From: RCIO01 sp040880025
Lineage (GTDB): Bacteria > Pseudomonadota > Alphaproteobacteria > Rhizobiales > Rhizobiaceae
Assembly (NCBI GenBank): GCA_040880025.1
Contig: JBBDJD010000013.1
Coordinates: 124,001 to 188,000, forward strand
Direction of reading: 5' to 3'
DNA length: 64,000 nucleotides
The notes beneath the pieces were generated by a model. The model saw nothing but the letters and a program-made list of their open reading frames with translations, was not told the origin of the DNA and made no database searches. A program made the translations under genes and the position numbers. This document shows positions 50,613-58,543 of this stretch, in pieces. How positions within the stretch are numbered: the first letter of the stretch is position 1; every line of letters starts with the position of its first letter.

Positions 50613-52916
50613 ATGAACGTGATGACGCCGAAATTCGGAATGGGAGCTTCCGTTCTCCGCAAGGAAGACGATGCCTTTGTCACCGGCCGGGGCCGATATA
50701 CCGACGACATTTCACCCGAAGGCGTGCTCTACGGACATGTGCTGCGCTCGCCCGTAGCCAAGGGCGCCTTCAAGATCGAGTCGGTTGATGCTGCGAAGGA
50801 CGCGCCCGGCGTTCATCTGGTGCTGACCGGCGCCGATCTCGCGCATCTCAAGGACCTGGCGTCCCCGGCGATGCAGAAGCAGCCCGACGGAACGCGCGCT
50901 CCCACGCGTGATATTCCCATCCTGTGCAGGGACCGGGTCAATCATGTCGGTGATGCGATCGCCTTCATCGTGGCCGAAAGCCAACAGCAGGCGCAGGACG
51001 CGGCGGAATTGATCGAGATCGATTTCGAGCCCGAGGATGCCGCCGCCGACACGAAAACCGCGCTCGATCCCGACACGCCGCTGGTCTGGCCGGAGCTCGG
51101 GTCCAACCGGGCGTTCGAATACCGCCTGGGGGACAAGTCCACGACCGACGCTGCTTTCTCCAAGGCAAAGCACGTCACAAAAATCGGCTTCATCAACAAT
51201 CGCCTGGTCTGCAATTACATTGAGCCGCGCGCCGCGATCGGGGAGTGGAACGCCGGCGAAAACCGGTTCGTTCTGACGACCGGCACACAGGGCGTTCATG
51301 GCGTTCAGGGCATCGTCGCGCGCTGCATGGGTGTCGAGCTTGCCCAGTTGCGCGTGGTCACGCCGGATGTGGGCGGCGGGTTCGGTCCCAAGGGCTTCGT
51401 CTACCGCGAATATCCGCTCGTGCTGGAGGCGGCGAAGCGTCTCGGCCGGCCGGTCAAATGGACCGGAGACCGCACCGAGCATTTTCTCGAGGATGCCCAG
51501 GGCCGCGACAACTGGGTCGAAGCTGAGATGGCGATGGATGAGAACGGCCGCTTCCTCGGCCTGCGCATCGAGATCACCGCCGCCATGGGCGCATATTGCC
51601 ATCAGTTCGGGCCGTTCATCCCCCACATGGGCGCCACCATGTCGACGGGTGTCTATGACATCCGGCCTCTCGATGTCGTCATCCACGGCGTCTACACCAA
51701 CACCTGTCCGACCGACGCCTATCGCGGCGCCGGGCGGCCGGAAGCGGCCTTCCTGATCGAGAAGCTGGTCGACGCCTGCGCCCGCGACATGAAGCTGTCG
51801 CCCGACGAAATCAGGGTCCGTAACTTCATCAAGCCGGAACAGTTCCCCTACAAGACGGCGACCGGCCGCAATTACGATGTCGGCGAGTTCGAGGGCCATA
51901 TGCGCCAGGCGATGGAGCGGGCCGAGTGGGCGGGCTTCGACAAGCGGCTGGCGCAGTCGAAGAAGGACGGCAAGATCCGCGGCATCGGCATGGCCACCTA
52001 TATCGAGGCCTGCGCCTTCGCCGGCTCCGAACCGGCCAAGGTAAGGCTGGAGAATGACGGCAGCGTGACCATCTTCATCGGCACGCAGTCCAACGGGCAG
52101 GGCCATGCGACCGCCTATGCGCAATTTGTCGCCGACAAGCTGAACACCGACATTTCCCGCATCAACCTGCGCCAGGGCGACACCGACGAACTCGCCAAGG
52201 GCGGCGGCACCGGCGGTTCGCGCTCGATCCCGCTGGGCGGTGTGTCGGCCGCGCGCGCCGGCGAGGATCTGTCGGCAAAGATGCGCAAGATCGCCGCCGA
52301 TGAGCTCGAGACCGCGGAGGCCGATATCGAACTGGCTGACGGCGAGGCGCGGGTGGTAGGCACCGATCGCGCGATCAGTTTTGCCGACATCGCCAAGGCC
52401 GCCGGTTCGCCCGACGATGTCACCGGCCTGGGCGACTACGTCCAGGACGAGGCGACCTATCCGAACGGCACCCATATATGCGAGGTCGAGATCGACCCGG
52501 ACACCGGCGGACTGGAGATCGTCAACTACACGATCGTCGACGATTTCGGCGCCACCGTGAACCCGATTCTGCTCGCCGGGCAGGTCCATGGCGGCGTGGT
52601 CCAGGGCCTCGGTCAGGCGCTCACCGAGGACACGATCTATTCCGAGGACGGGCAGCTCGTGACGGCGAGCTTCATGGACTACGCCATCCCGCATGCCGAT
52701 CTGGTGCCGTTCATCCATTTCGAGACGCGCAACGTGCCCTCCACCACCAATGCGATGGGCATGAAGGGCGCGGGCGAGGCCGGCACGATCGGCGCGGCGC
52801 CCGCGGCGATCAACGCCGTCACCGACGCGCTCTACCGGGCCTACAATATCGGCCACATCGACATGCCAGCCACCCCGCAGCGCGTCTGGCAGACAATACA
52901 GGACAAGACCGCGTAG
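50613..52916 (+). CDS. Molybdenum hydroxylase large subunit (xanthine dehydrogenase/CoxL family, form II type), orphan
   Basis: A 767-residue molybdopterin-binding subunit. The first domain starts ASVLRKEDDAFVTGRGRYTDD. The cofactor region has TPDVGGGFGPKGFVYREYPLV, the AYRGAGRPEAAFLIE loop and the base Glu722 in KGAGEAGTIGAAPAAINAV (in part). The AYRGAGR loop is that of form II CoxL and xanthine dehydrogenase-like enzymes, not the AYXCSFR loop of true CO dehydrogenase. The usual FAD and 2Fe-2S subunit genes are not beside it. It could oxidise an aldehyde or N-heterocycle; the substrate is unknown. Confidence 0.88.
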   Translation: MNVMTPKFGMGASVLRKEDDAFVTGRGRYTDDISPEGVLYGHVLRSPVAKGAFKIESVDAAKDAPGVHLVLTGADLAHLKDLASPAMQKQPDGTRAPTRDIPILCRDRVNHVGDAIAFIVAESQQQAQDAAELIEIDFEPEDAAADTKTALDPDTPLVWPELGSNRAFEYRLGDKSTTDAAFSKAKHVTKIGFINNRLVCNYIEPRAAIGEWNAGENRFVLTTGTQGVHGVQGIVARCMGVELAQLRVVTPDVGGGFGPKGFVYREYPLVLEAAKRLGRPVKWTGDRTEHFLEDAQGRDNWVEAEMAMDENGRFLGLRIEITAAMGAYCHQFGPFIPHMGATMSTGVYDIRPLDVVIHGVYTNTCPTDAYRGAGRPEAAFLIEKLVDACARDMKLSPDEIRVRNFIKPEQFPYKTATGRNYDVGEFEGHMRQAMERAEWAGFDKRLAQSKKDGKIRGIGMATYIEACAFAGSEPAKVRLENDGSVTIFIGTQSNGQGHATAYAQFVADKLNTDISRINLRQGDTDELAKGGGTGGSRSIPLGGVSAARAGEDLSAKMRKIAADELETAEADIELADGEARVVGTDRAISFADIAKAAGSPDDVTGLGDYVQDEATYPNGTHICEVEIDPDTGGLEIVNYTIVDDFGATVNPILLAGQVHGGVVQGLGQALTEDTIYSEDGQLVTASFMDYAIPHADLVPFIHFETRNVPSTTNAMGMKGAGEAGTIGAAPAAINAVTDALYRAYNIGHIDMPATPQRVWQTIQDKTA

Positions 52917-52973
52917 CAGCGGCACAACAGCAAGCGCCGCCGCTACGGGCGTCGCCTCAGGATAGTCGGCGGC

Positions 52974-53930
52974 ATGGAGAATTCGGGCGCGACGGCCACG
53001 GCAATGGGCATGCGCCCGGCGCTCGGCATCCTGCTCAAGATCATCTCGATCACGATTTTTGTCGGCATGTCGACGCTGATCAAGTCGACAGGGGCCGTGC
53101 CTGCCGGGCAGATCGTGTTCTTCCGCTCCGCGTTCGCGATCGTCCCGATTCTGATCTTTCTGGCTTTCCGGCACGAGCTGGCGACCGCGTTTCGCACCAG
53201 CCGGCCAGTGAGCCACATCATTCGCGGCATGGTCGGCGTCAGCGCGATGGGACTGGGGTTCTTCGCGCTCACCGTTCTGCCGCTGCCCGAGGTGATCATG
53301 CTCGGCTATGCACAGCCGCTGCTGGTCGTCGCGCTCAGTGCGCTGATCGTCGGCGAGACGGTAAGACTATTCCGCTGGTCGGCGGTGGTCATCGGCCTCA
53401 TCGGCGTCCTCATCATCATCTGGCCGCGGCTGACGCTTCTGACCGGCTCAGCGCCGCTGGCGGAACTGGAATCGATGGGTGTTATCGCGGCGCTGTCGGC
53501 GGCCGTTTTTGCCGCTATTGCCGCGATATTGATCCGCCGCCTGGTCGCGTCGGAACGTTCAGCCACCATCGTCTTGTGGTTCTCGCTCACCGCCAGCGCA
53601 TTCGGCCTCATGACCTTGCCCTTCGGTTGGATCGCGCTGTCGCAGTGGCAGGCGCTGGCGCTCATTGGCGCGGGTATCTCGGGCGGCGTCGGCCAGATCC
53701 TGATGACCGAGAGCTACCGCCATGCCGATATCTCAACCATCGCGCCGTTCGAATACACCTCGATGATCCTCGGCATCATCTCCGGCTATCTGTTTTTCGG
53801 CGATCTCCCGACCGTCAACATGATCTTCGGCGGCATCATCGTCGTTGGCGCCGGCATCTTCATCATCTGGCGCGAGCACCGGCTGGGACTGGAGCGCGGC
53901 AAGGCACGCAAGATCACCCCGCCGCAGTAG
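52974..53930 (+). CDS. EamA/DMT family inner-membrane transporter
   Basis: A 318-residue drug/metabolite transporter-type protein with about ten helices in two EamA repeats (about residues 12-150 and 170-300). Segments include KIISITIFVGMSTLIKSTGA, SRPVSHIIRGMVGVSAMGLGFFAL (in part), LPLPEVIMLGYAQPL and, near the end, YRHADISTIAPFEYTSMILG. It probably exports a small metabolite; substrate unknown. It follows the molybdenum hydroxylase gene by 57 bp on the same strand. Confidence 0.93.
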   Translation: MENSGATATAMGMRPALGILLKIISITIFVGMSTLIKSTGAVPAGQIVFFRSAFAIVPILIFLAFRHELATAFRTSRPVSHIIRGMVGVSAMGLGFFALTVLPLPEVIMLGYAQPLLVVALSALIVGETVRLFRWSAVVIGLIGVLIIIWPRLTLLTGSAPLAELESMGVIAALSAAVFAAIAAILIRRLVASERSATIVLWFSLTASAFGLMTLPFGWIALSQWQALALIGAGISGGVGQILMTESYRHADISTIAPFEYTSMILGIISGYLFFGDLPTVNMIFGGIIVVGAGIFIIWREHRLGLERGKARKITPPQ

Positions 53931-53961
53931 GCGCGGGAGGGGCGTGCGGCGCCGCTGCGGC

Positions 53962-54597
53962 CTATGCGGAGACCCGTGAATCCGTTATCCTGTCCGTTCC
54001 ACTCTCCCGACTCCAGATGCTGGTGGCCGCCGAATGAGCCGCCAGCCGCACCTCCTCGGCAATCTCCGATTCAGGGAGCGTCCGGGCGAGGATCATGCCG
54101 CCGACGCATAAAGCGGTTAGCGACAGCGCACGCTGGCGCCTGTCGCCGGGATCGCCGTCGAGGTTGTACTCGAAGAGCCCGACCATCGCCTCGACCAAGC
54201 CTTTGTGGCTCTCGCGCACTCGAGCGCCGGCTCGCGCGGCGTCCGTGGCATAGGCGATCAGCGGACATTGGCCGTCGAGATCATCGAGATGCCGCCGCGA
54301 AAGGTAGGCGTTGACCATGCGCTGGGCCATCAGAACCTGGCGCGCCTGCGGCTCGATGCCTTCCGAGGCACGCCATCTGGCGCCGCGCCCGCTGAGGAAG
54401 CTCGCCATCGCCTCGGCGAACAGCTCCTCCTTATTGGAGAAATGCGCGTAGAAGCCGCCTCGCGTCAGCCCCGCTTCCGCCATCACCTGATCGATCGACA
54501 CGCGATCGTAGCCGTGCCGGTTGAAGAGAATCCTGGCTGCCTCCAGAATCCGTTCCCGGGTCTGCGCCTTGTGGTCTTTCGGGTAGGGCATGGGCAT
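53962..54597 (-). CDS. TetR/AcrR family transcriptional regulator
   Basis: A 211-residue TetR-type repressor. The N-terminal DNA-binding domain reads TRERILEAARILFNRHGYD, VSIDQVMAEAGLTRGGFYAHF and NKEELFAEAM. The rest is the helical ligand-binding domain (LMAQRMVNAYLSRRHLDD, CPLIAYATDAARAG). It belongs to a group that often regulates detoxification genes. A perfect palindrome lies 32 bp upstream of its start and in front of the divergent yciI-like gene, so it probably controls both itself and that operon. Two ATGs 6 bp apart are possible starts. Confidence 0.93.
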   Translation of the reverse strand: MPMPYPKDHKAQTRERILEAARILFNRHGYDRVSIDQVMAEAGLTRGGFYAHFSNKEELFAEAMASFLSGRGARWRASEGIEPQARQVLMAQRMVNAYLSRRHLDDLDGQCPLIAYATDAARAGARVRESHKGLVEAMVGLFEYNLDGDPGDRRQRALSLTALCVGGMILARTLPESEIAEEVRLAAHSAATSIWSRESGTDRITDSRVSA

Positions 54598-54628
54598 CGT
54601 CCTCCTTCAACCGCGTTTCTAGCATCGG

Positions 54629-54658
54629 CCCAGAATATGTTCTTGAACATATTCTGGG
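54629..54658. promoter_or_regulatory. Perfect 14-bp-arm palindrome, likely TetR operator
   Basis: Arms CCCAGAATATGTTC (54629-54642) and GAACATATTCTGGG (54645-54658) are exact reverse complements with a TT spacer. The palindrome lies between the divergent TetR gene and the YciI gene. Size, symmetry and place are those of a TetR-family operator that would repress both directions. The match length makes chance unlikely. Confidence 0.85.
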
Positions 54659-54699
54659 GATGCCCATTCTGGCCTCCTCGCAACCAAGGAGGTCCTTTC

Positions 54700-55005
54700 A
54701 TGCCAAAATTCATGATTGCTTTTCGCGGCGGAATGCCGAGCAGCCCCGAAGAAGGGCAAAGGATGATGTTGGACTGGAATGCCTGGATGGAGCAGCTCGG
54801 CCCCGCGCTTGTGGACAAGGGAGCCGGACTCGGAAAATCGCGCTTTCTTGCCGCTGCCGATCGAGAGCAGCAGGCGGGCGATCCGCTTTCCGGCTACTCC
54901 ACTGTCGAGGCTCCCGACATCGATGCGGCGCTGGATATGGCGCGGTCGAACCCCATCTTCTCACTCGGCGGCACGATCGAAGTCGCCGAGATGATGCAGA
55001 TGTAG
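54700..55005 (+). CDS. YciI family protein
   Basis: A 101-residue YCII/DGPF-type protein reading MPKFMIAFRGGMPSSPEEGQ, WNAWMEQLGPALVDKGAGLG, DPLSGYSTVEAPDIDAALDM and GGTIEVAEMMQM. It has the ferredoxin-like fold pattern of small YciI enzymes. An AAGGAGG ribosome-binding site lies 7 nt before the ATG, which fixes the start. Biochemical role unknown. It is divergent from a TetR gene with the palindrome between them, and 9 bp upstream of the MAPEG gene. Confidence 0.92.
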   Translation: MPKFMIAFRGGMPSSPEEGQRMMLDWNAWMEQLGPALVDKGAGLGKSRFLAAADREQQAGDPLSGYSTVEAPDIDAALDMARSNPIFSLGGTIEVAEMMQM

Positions 55006-55014
55006 GATCGAATC

Positions 55015-55398
55015 ATGCAGGCGACCCCACTGCCGGTTACGCTGACATTCATCTCGATCTGCGCTGCGGCTCTGCTTCCCTTCACGGCCTGGATCGGCCT
55101 GTACCGGGGCAGGATTGGGGTCCTCCGCGGAGATGGCGGGAATCCGGCGCTCTTCAAGCGGATCCGGATTCACGGGAACTTTGTCGAGAACGCCCCCCTG
55201 GTCGCGTTGGCGATGGCCGGAGCCGAGCTTCTGGGGTTGGACGCCTTCTGGCTGTGGACTGGCCTGGGTGCGTTCTTCGCCGGCCGGGTTCTCCACTACG
55301 TGCTTTATGACAACACATTCCGCGGGATCGCGCTGCTGTTCACCACGCTGCCGGCCTTCGCATGGGGCGCATGGATGCTGTGGCGGCTATGGTGGTGA
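55015..55398 (+). CDS. MAPEG family membrane protein
   Basis: A 127-residue MAPEG protein (membrane-associated proteins in eicosanoid and glutathione metabolism) with four helices. The family pattern FKRIRIHGNFVENAPLVALAM (given in part) lies between helix 1 and 2, and GRVLHYVLYD lies before helix 4. Bacterial members include glutathione transferases. With the YciI gene it probably forms a two-gene TetR-controlled operon for detoxification or stress. Confidence 0.92.
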   Translation: MQATPLPVTLTFISICAAALLPFTAWIGLYRGRIGVLRGDGGNPALFKRIRIHGNFVENAPLVALAMAGAELLGLDAFWLWTGLGAFFAGRVLHYVLYDNTFRGIALLFTTLPAFAWGAWMLWRLWW

Positions 55399-55444
55399 GC
55401 TGCCTCGAGTTTCTGCGTCTGTTGCCGGGAATGGGTGCGCAGGG

Positions 55445-56236
55445 TCACGGAGCCGCCAGAAACGCCCTTGTCGCCGCGTCTGCCGGAAAGAAGGTCTCGA
55501 TCGCCAGTTCCGACAGGGTCACATCCAGCGGTGTGCCGAACACGGTAATAGTCGAGATGAACGAAAGCCTGTTGCCCCCAATATCGAGCTTGAGCGGCAC
55601 GGCGATATCGTTGATGTCGAGCCGATTGCGCGCGTGATGCGCCATATCGCCGGGATAGCCATGCAGCTCCTCCTCCAGCGCGTGGAGTTCTTGGTCCGCA
55701 TACTGGTCGTTGAGGCGCGACAGCCGGTCGAGTAGGTGCGCGCGCCATTCGCCCAGATTGGCGATCATCGGTGCCAGGCCTTTAGGGTGCAGGCTGAGCC
55801 TGAGCACATTGACCGGCGGCTCGGTCAGCGACTTTTCAGCGGTCAGAGCGAGGAATGGCTGGATCGCGTCATTGCCGAGCACGAGGTTCCAGTGCCGGTC
55901 CACCGCCATCGCCGGGTTCGGCATATGCGCGGCAAGCACGAGTCGCACCGCGTCAAGCGCCGGCTTCAGCGGCTCACTGTCGAGCGCCCGTTCCGCGAAT
56001 CTCGGCGCGAAGCCCGCGGCCAGAAGCAGCCGGTTGCGCTGGCGCAGGGGCATCTCGAGCCGCTCCGAGATCATCAGCGCCATGTCGCGCGATGGCCGCG
56101 AGCGGCCGCTCTCCAGAAACGACAAATGGCGCTGCGAAATGTCGGCCTCCAGTGCCAGATCGAGCTGGCTCATGCGCCGCCGCTTGCGCCATTCGCGGAT
56201 GATTGTGCCCGGGGCGATGTCGGTGGATTCGGTCAT
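55445..56236 (-). CDS. XRE-type regulator with MmyB-like ligand-binding domain
   Basis: A 263-residue regulator. The N-terminal helix-turn-helix (about residues 14-70) reads WRKRRRMSQLDLALEADISQRHLSFLESGRSRPSR in part. The C-terminal MmyB-like domain has MPNPAMAVDRHWNLVLGND, NVLRLSLHPKGLAPMIANLGEWRAHLL (in part) and DIAVPLKLDIGGNRLSFISTI. This domain in MmyB-type regulators binds fatty-acid-like ligands. It is divergent from the membrane protein gene at 56360 and probably controls it. Confidence 0.93.
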   Translation of the reverse strand: MTESTDIAPGTIIREWRKRRRMSQLDLALEADISQRHLSFLESGRSRPSRDMALMISERLEMPLRQRNRLLLAAGFAPRFAERALDSEPLKPALDAVRLVLAAHMPNPAMAVDRHWNLVLGNDAIQPFLALTAEKSLTEPPVNVLRLSLHPKGLAPMIANLGEWRAHLLDRLSRLNDQYADQELHALEEELHGYPGDMAHHARNRLDINDIAVPLKLDIGGNRLSFISTITVFGTPLDVTLSELAIETFFPADAATRAFLAAP

Positions 56237-56269
56237 GGTGGAAGCTTAACCGATTGCTGCCGCTTCGCC

Positions 56270-56286
56270 ATTACCTTCCACGTAAT
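56270..56286. promoter_or_regulatory. Inverted repeat in the XRE / membrane-protein divergent gap
   Basis: ATTAC-N7-GTAAT (56270-56274 and 56282-56286) lies between the divergent XRE gene (start 56236) and the membrane protein gene (start 56360). Its symmetry and spacing suit an XRE-family operator. Arms are only 5 bp, so the call is weak. Confidence 0.35.
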
Positions 56287-56359
56287 CGCCTTCATTCACG
56301 ACCGATGGCAGGGTCTCTTCACACCGGTCGCTGACGGACCGGAAACAAGGAGAAGAGAG

Positions 56360-56755
56360 ATGACCATCCGTATTTCGCCCCACCTGCGCACTCTGCTGGC
56401 GCTGGACGCCGCGACCTCTGGAATAGCGGCCGTCGCCATGATCGCCGGCGCGGGCCTGATTGCGGGTTTCACGAACCTGCCTTCGGGACTGTTGTTCTGG
56501 GCCGGTATCGTGCTCGTGCCATGGACTGCGGCGCTGGCGTTCTTCGCCTCCCGTGAAGCGATGCCGCGCATGGCGCTCGTCGATATCGTGGCCGTCAACG
56601 CGCTGTGGGTTGCTGCAAGTGTCGGCTTGTTGGCGACAGGCTGGATTTCGCCCAATCTGTTCGGTGTGCTGTTTGTCCTGGCGCAGGCTGCGGCGGTCGC
56701 GGTCTACGCGCTGATGCAGGCCGGCGTCCTGCGCCATACCGAGCGCGTGGCGTGA
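56360..56755 (+). CDS. Hypothetical four-helix membrane protein
   Basis: A 131-residue integral membrane protein with four hydrophobic helices (about residues 10-34, 43-63, 72-94 and 99-121) and almost no soluble part. It begins MTIRISPHLRTLLALDAATS and ends VLRHTERVA. GAGAGA precedes the ATG. I do not recognise a characterised family; the pattern resembles small membrane proteins that sit next to MmyB-type XRE regulators. Its neighbour suggests control by that regulator. Confidence 0.7.
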   Translation: MTIRISPHLRTLLALDAATSGIAAVAMIAGAGLIAGFTNLPSGLLFWAGIVLVPWTAALAFFASREAMPRMALVDIVAVNALWVAASVGLLATGWISPNLFGVLFVLAQAAAVAVYALMQAGVLRHTERVA

Positions 56756-56774
56756 TCCACTGCGCATCTGCATT

Positions 56775-56800
56775 TGACGGCCCGGCTCACCGGGCCGTCA
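56775..56800. terminator. Hairpin between convergent genes, probable bidirectional terminator
   Basis: An 11-bp perfect stem TGACGGCCCGG / CCGGGCCGTCA (56775-56785 and 56790-56800) with a CTCA loop lies between the membrane protein gene and the glycosylase gene, and covers the last bases of the latter. A proper U-run is missing on both strands, so termination efficiency is uncertain. Confidence 0.55.
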
Positions 56801-57661
56801 TTCCGTGGCCCTCAACCGCATCTTGATTTCGAGGAAATCGCGCCAGGCGAGACTCTTGTGCGCGGGATTGCGCAGCAGATAGGCCGGATGCAGCGTCGGC
56901 ATCGTCGCGATCTTGTCGCCGCCCGCTGTCTCGTGCTCGGCCCATTTGCCGCGCATGCGCATGATCCCGGTCTGGGTCTGCAACAGCAGCTTGGTCGACG
57001 GATTGCCAAGCGTCACCAGCACCTTCGGTGCCACCAGTTCGATATGCCGCTCGATGAATGGCCGGCAGATTTCGGTCTCGAGCGGGGAGGGGTCGCGGTT
57101 GCCGGGCGGCCGCCACGGAATGACGTTGGAGATGTAGGCGCTTGTCCGGTCGAGGCCGATTGCGGCCAGCATCCTGTCGAGCAATTGCCCCGAGCGCCCA
57201 ACGAAGGGCAGGCCCTGAATGTCCTCGTCGCGGCCGGGCGCTTCGCCGACCAGCATGATGCGCGCCCGCGGATTGCCGTCCGCGAACACGAGGTTCTTGG
57301 CCGTCACCTTCAGATTGCAGCCGTCGAAAGCGGCAAGCGCTTCATGCAGATCATCGATCGTCCTGGCTTCGCGCGCCAGGGCGCGTGCGCGCATGGCCTG
57401 CTGCTCGTCTGGTACGGTCGCGGTTGCTGGCGGCCGCGAAGCATGCGCGGCTGACGCCGCTGCCGCGGATGAAGCGGAGTCCGGCTCCCGCCGAGCAGGT
57501 TCTGCGGCTTCGGGCCGTGACGCAGCCGCCTTCGCAGGTTTGGCCGCTTCCGCGAACCGGTCGATCGGCTCCTCCGCCAGCGGCTCATCATGGCCAGCAT
57601 CGGCATAGAAGCGCAGCAATTCTTCGGTGTTCTGGGGTTGTTTCGGGTCGGCTGCCGGCAT
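56798..57661 (-). CDS. Uracil-DNA glycosylase superfamily protein lacking usual Fe-S cysteines
   Basis: A 287-residue protein. The first ~100 residues are low-complexity (Ala/Pro/Glu). The glycosylase domain (about 100-287) has LVGEAPGRDEDIQGLPFVGR and SGQLLDRMLAAIGLDR, then NVIPWRPPGNRDPSP, LVTLGNPSTKLLL and MPTLHPAYLLRNP. This is the family 4-like uracil-DNA glycosylase pattern. Only two cysteines exist (C115, C199), and the site after the conserved NV is Trp183, so a four-cysteine 4Fe-4S cluster cannot form as usual. It resembles the Fe-S-less enzyme group described from Bradyrhizobium. It removes uracil from DNA in base-excision repair. Confidence 0.87.
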   Translation of the reverse strand: MPAADPKQPQNTEELLRFYADAGHDEPLAEEPIDRFAEAAKPAKAAASRPEAAEPARREPDSASSAAAASAAHASRPPATATVPDEQQAMRARALAREARTIDDLHEALAAFDGCNLKVTAKNLVFADGNPRARIMLVGEAPGRDEDIQGLPFVGRSGQLLDRMLAAIGLDRTSAYISNVIPWRPPGNRDPSPLETEICRPFIERHIELVAPKVLVTLGNPSTKLLLQTQTGIMRMRGKWAEHETAGGDKIATMPTLHPAYLLRNPAHKSLAWRDFLEIKMRLRATE

Positions 57662-57708
57662 GGCGGCACAATCCCGCTCCCGGCCGCCAATTGCAAGTCT
57701 GGTGGCTG

Positions 57709-58299
57709 TCAGGAAAACGGTATCAGCGGGTCCTGCAGGAGATAGAAGCGGTCGCGCGGCGTGAAATCCGAAATGAAGAAGTGGAATGTCGCTTCCTCCA
57801 TCGGATCGACATGGCCATTCAGAAATTCCAGCCGGTCAAACGGTTCGAACTGGCGCTCGTAATTGCCGAACCGGTCCATGCCGATATTGTCGCTGTCCAT
57901 CCTGCGCTGGTCGAAGGACAGGCCGTCGCCGAATGTGCTTGGCTCGCCAAGCACCTCCTGAAGCTCGAAGCTGAAACCGATCCACGGCAGCCCGCTATTG
58001 TTCACCGTCACGACACGCAGATGCATCATGCCGGTAGCCCACTCGCCGACCTTGCCGGTTGGGTTGATGGGCATCGCCGCGTAAATCGTCAGTGTGGCCG
58101 CGCCGGCTGATTGCAGTTCCTGGACGACAGTGATGGGATCCTCGCGTGAGCCGATGCCCGACACCTCGAGAATGCGAAACCCGCCCAACTCGTCGGAAAA
58201 GGCGTAGGCGCCGGAATACCAGCGGCCATCATCCGCCGGCCCGGCCAGCGCGGCTGGAGCGGGAAGCAGCAGAAACAGGACGGGCCAGTAGCGGAACAT
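57709..58299 (-). CDS. Exported hypothetical protein
   Basis: A 196-residue protein with a signal peptide (residues 1-19, ending APAALAG). The mature part reads FSDELGGFRILEVSGIGSREDP, VVQELQSAGAATLTIYA, SGLPWIGFSFELQEVLG and ATFHFFISDFTPRDRFYLLQDPLIPF, all partly read. No enzymatic motif or cysteine pair is visible. It looks like a beta-rich periplasmic protein conserved in Rhizobiales. It lies 47 bp upstream of the glycosylase gene on the same strand and divergent from the ETF-QO gene. Confidence 0.72.
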   Translation of the reverse strand: MFRYWPVLFLLLPAPAALAGPADDGRWYSGAYAFSDELGGFRILEVSGIGSREDPITVVQELQSAGAATLTIYAAMPINPTGKVGEWATGMMHLRVVTVNNSGLPWIGFSFELQEVLGEPSTFGDGLSFDQRRMDSDNIGMDRFGNYERQFEPFDRLEFLNGHVDPMEEATFHFFISDFTPRDRFYLLQDPLIPFS

Positions 58300-58389
58300 C
58301 CGGCGACTCCGTTCGTTCTTGAGCCACTATGCACCGATTTGGCGGCGAGGCCGTCATCAAAACCGGTTGAGCCGCCGCGCATCCAAATA

Positions 58390-58405
58390 TTGACGTTTAC
58401 GTCAA
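58390..58405. promoter_or_regulatory. Palindrome upstream of ETF-QO gene, LiuR-like operator candidate
   Basis: TTGACG-TTTA-CGTCAA (58390-58405) is a perfect inverted repeat about 140 bp upstream of the ETF-ubiquinone oxidoreductase gene, with TATAGG 6 bp after it. Its form resembles operators reported for MerR-family LiuR regulators of branched-chain amino acid and fatty acid catabolism. The link is an inference from pattern and from the role of the next gene. Confidence 0.5.
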
Positions 58406-58543
58406 CGGAATATAGGCGTCTTCGATGCCGGCTTGCACTCAGCCTGGCGTGGAGTTGAAAAGGCGGCGTTTCCGCTATAGCGCTGCTGGGAGCCTCGACG
58501 GGACCGGTGAGCCAGCGGTGAAAAAGCGCGAGCGGAGGAATTG

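Noticed and set aside
50712..53216. Very long open frame (834 codons) on the minus strand opposite the molybdenum hydroxylase gene
   Set aside because: The plus strand encodes a clearly recognisable molybdenum hydroxylase. The minus frame has no family pattern, is rich in Arg/His/Gly as usual for GC-rich shadow frames, and lacks a ribosome-binding site.
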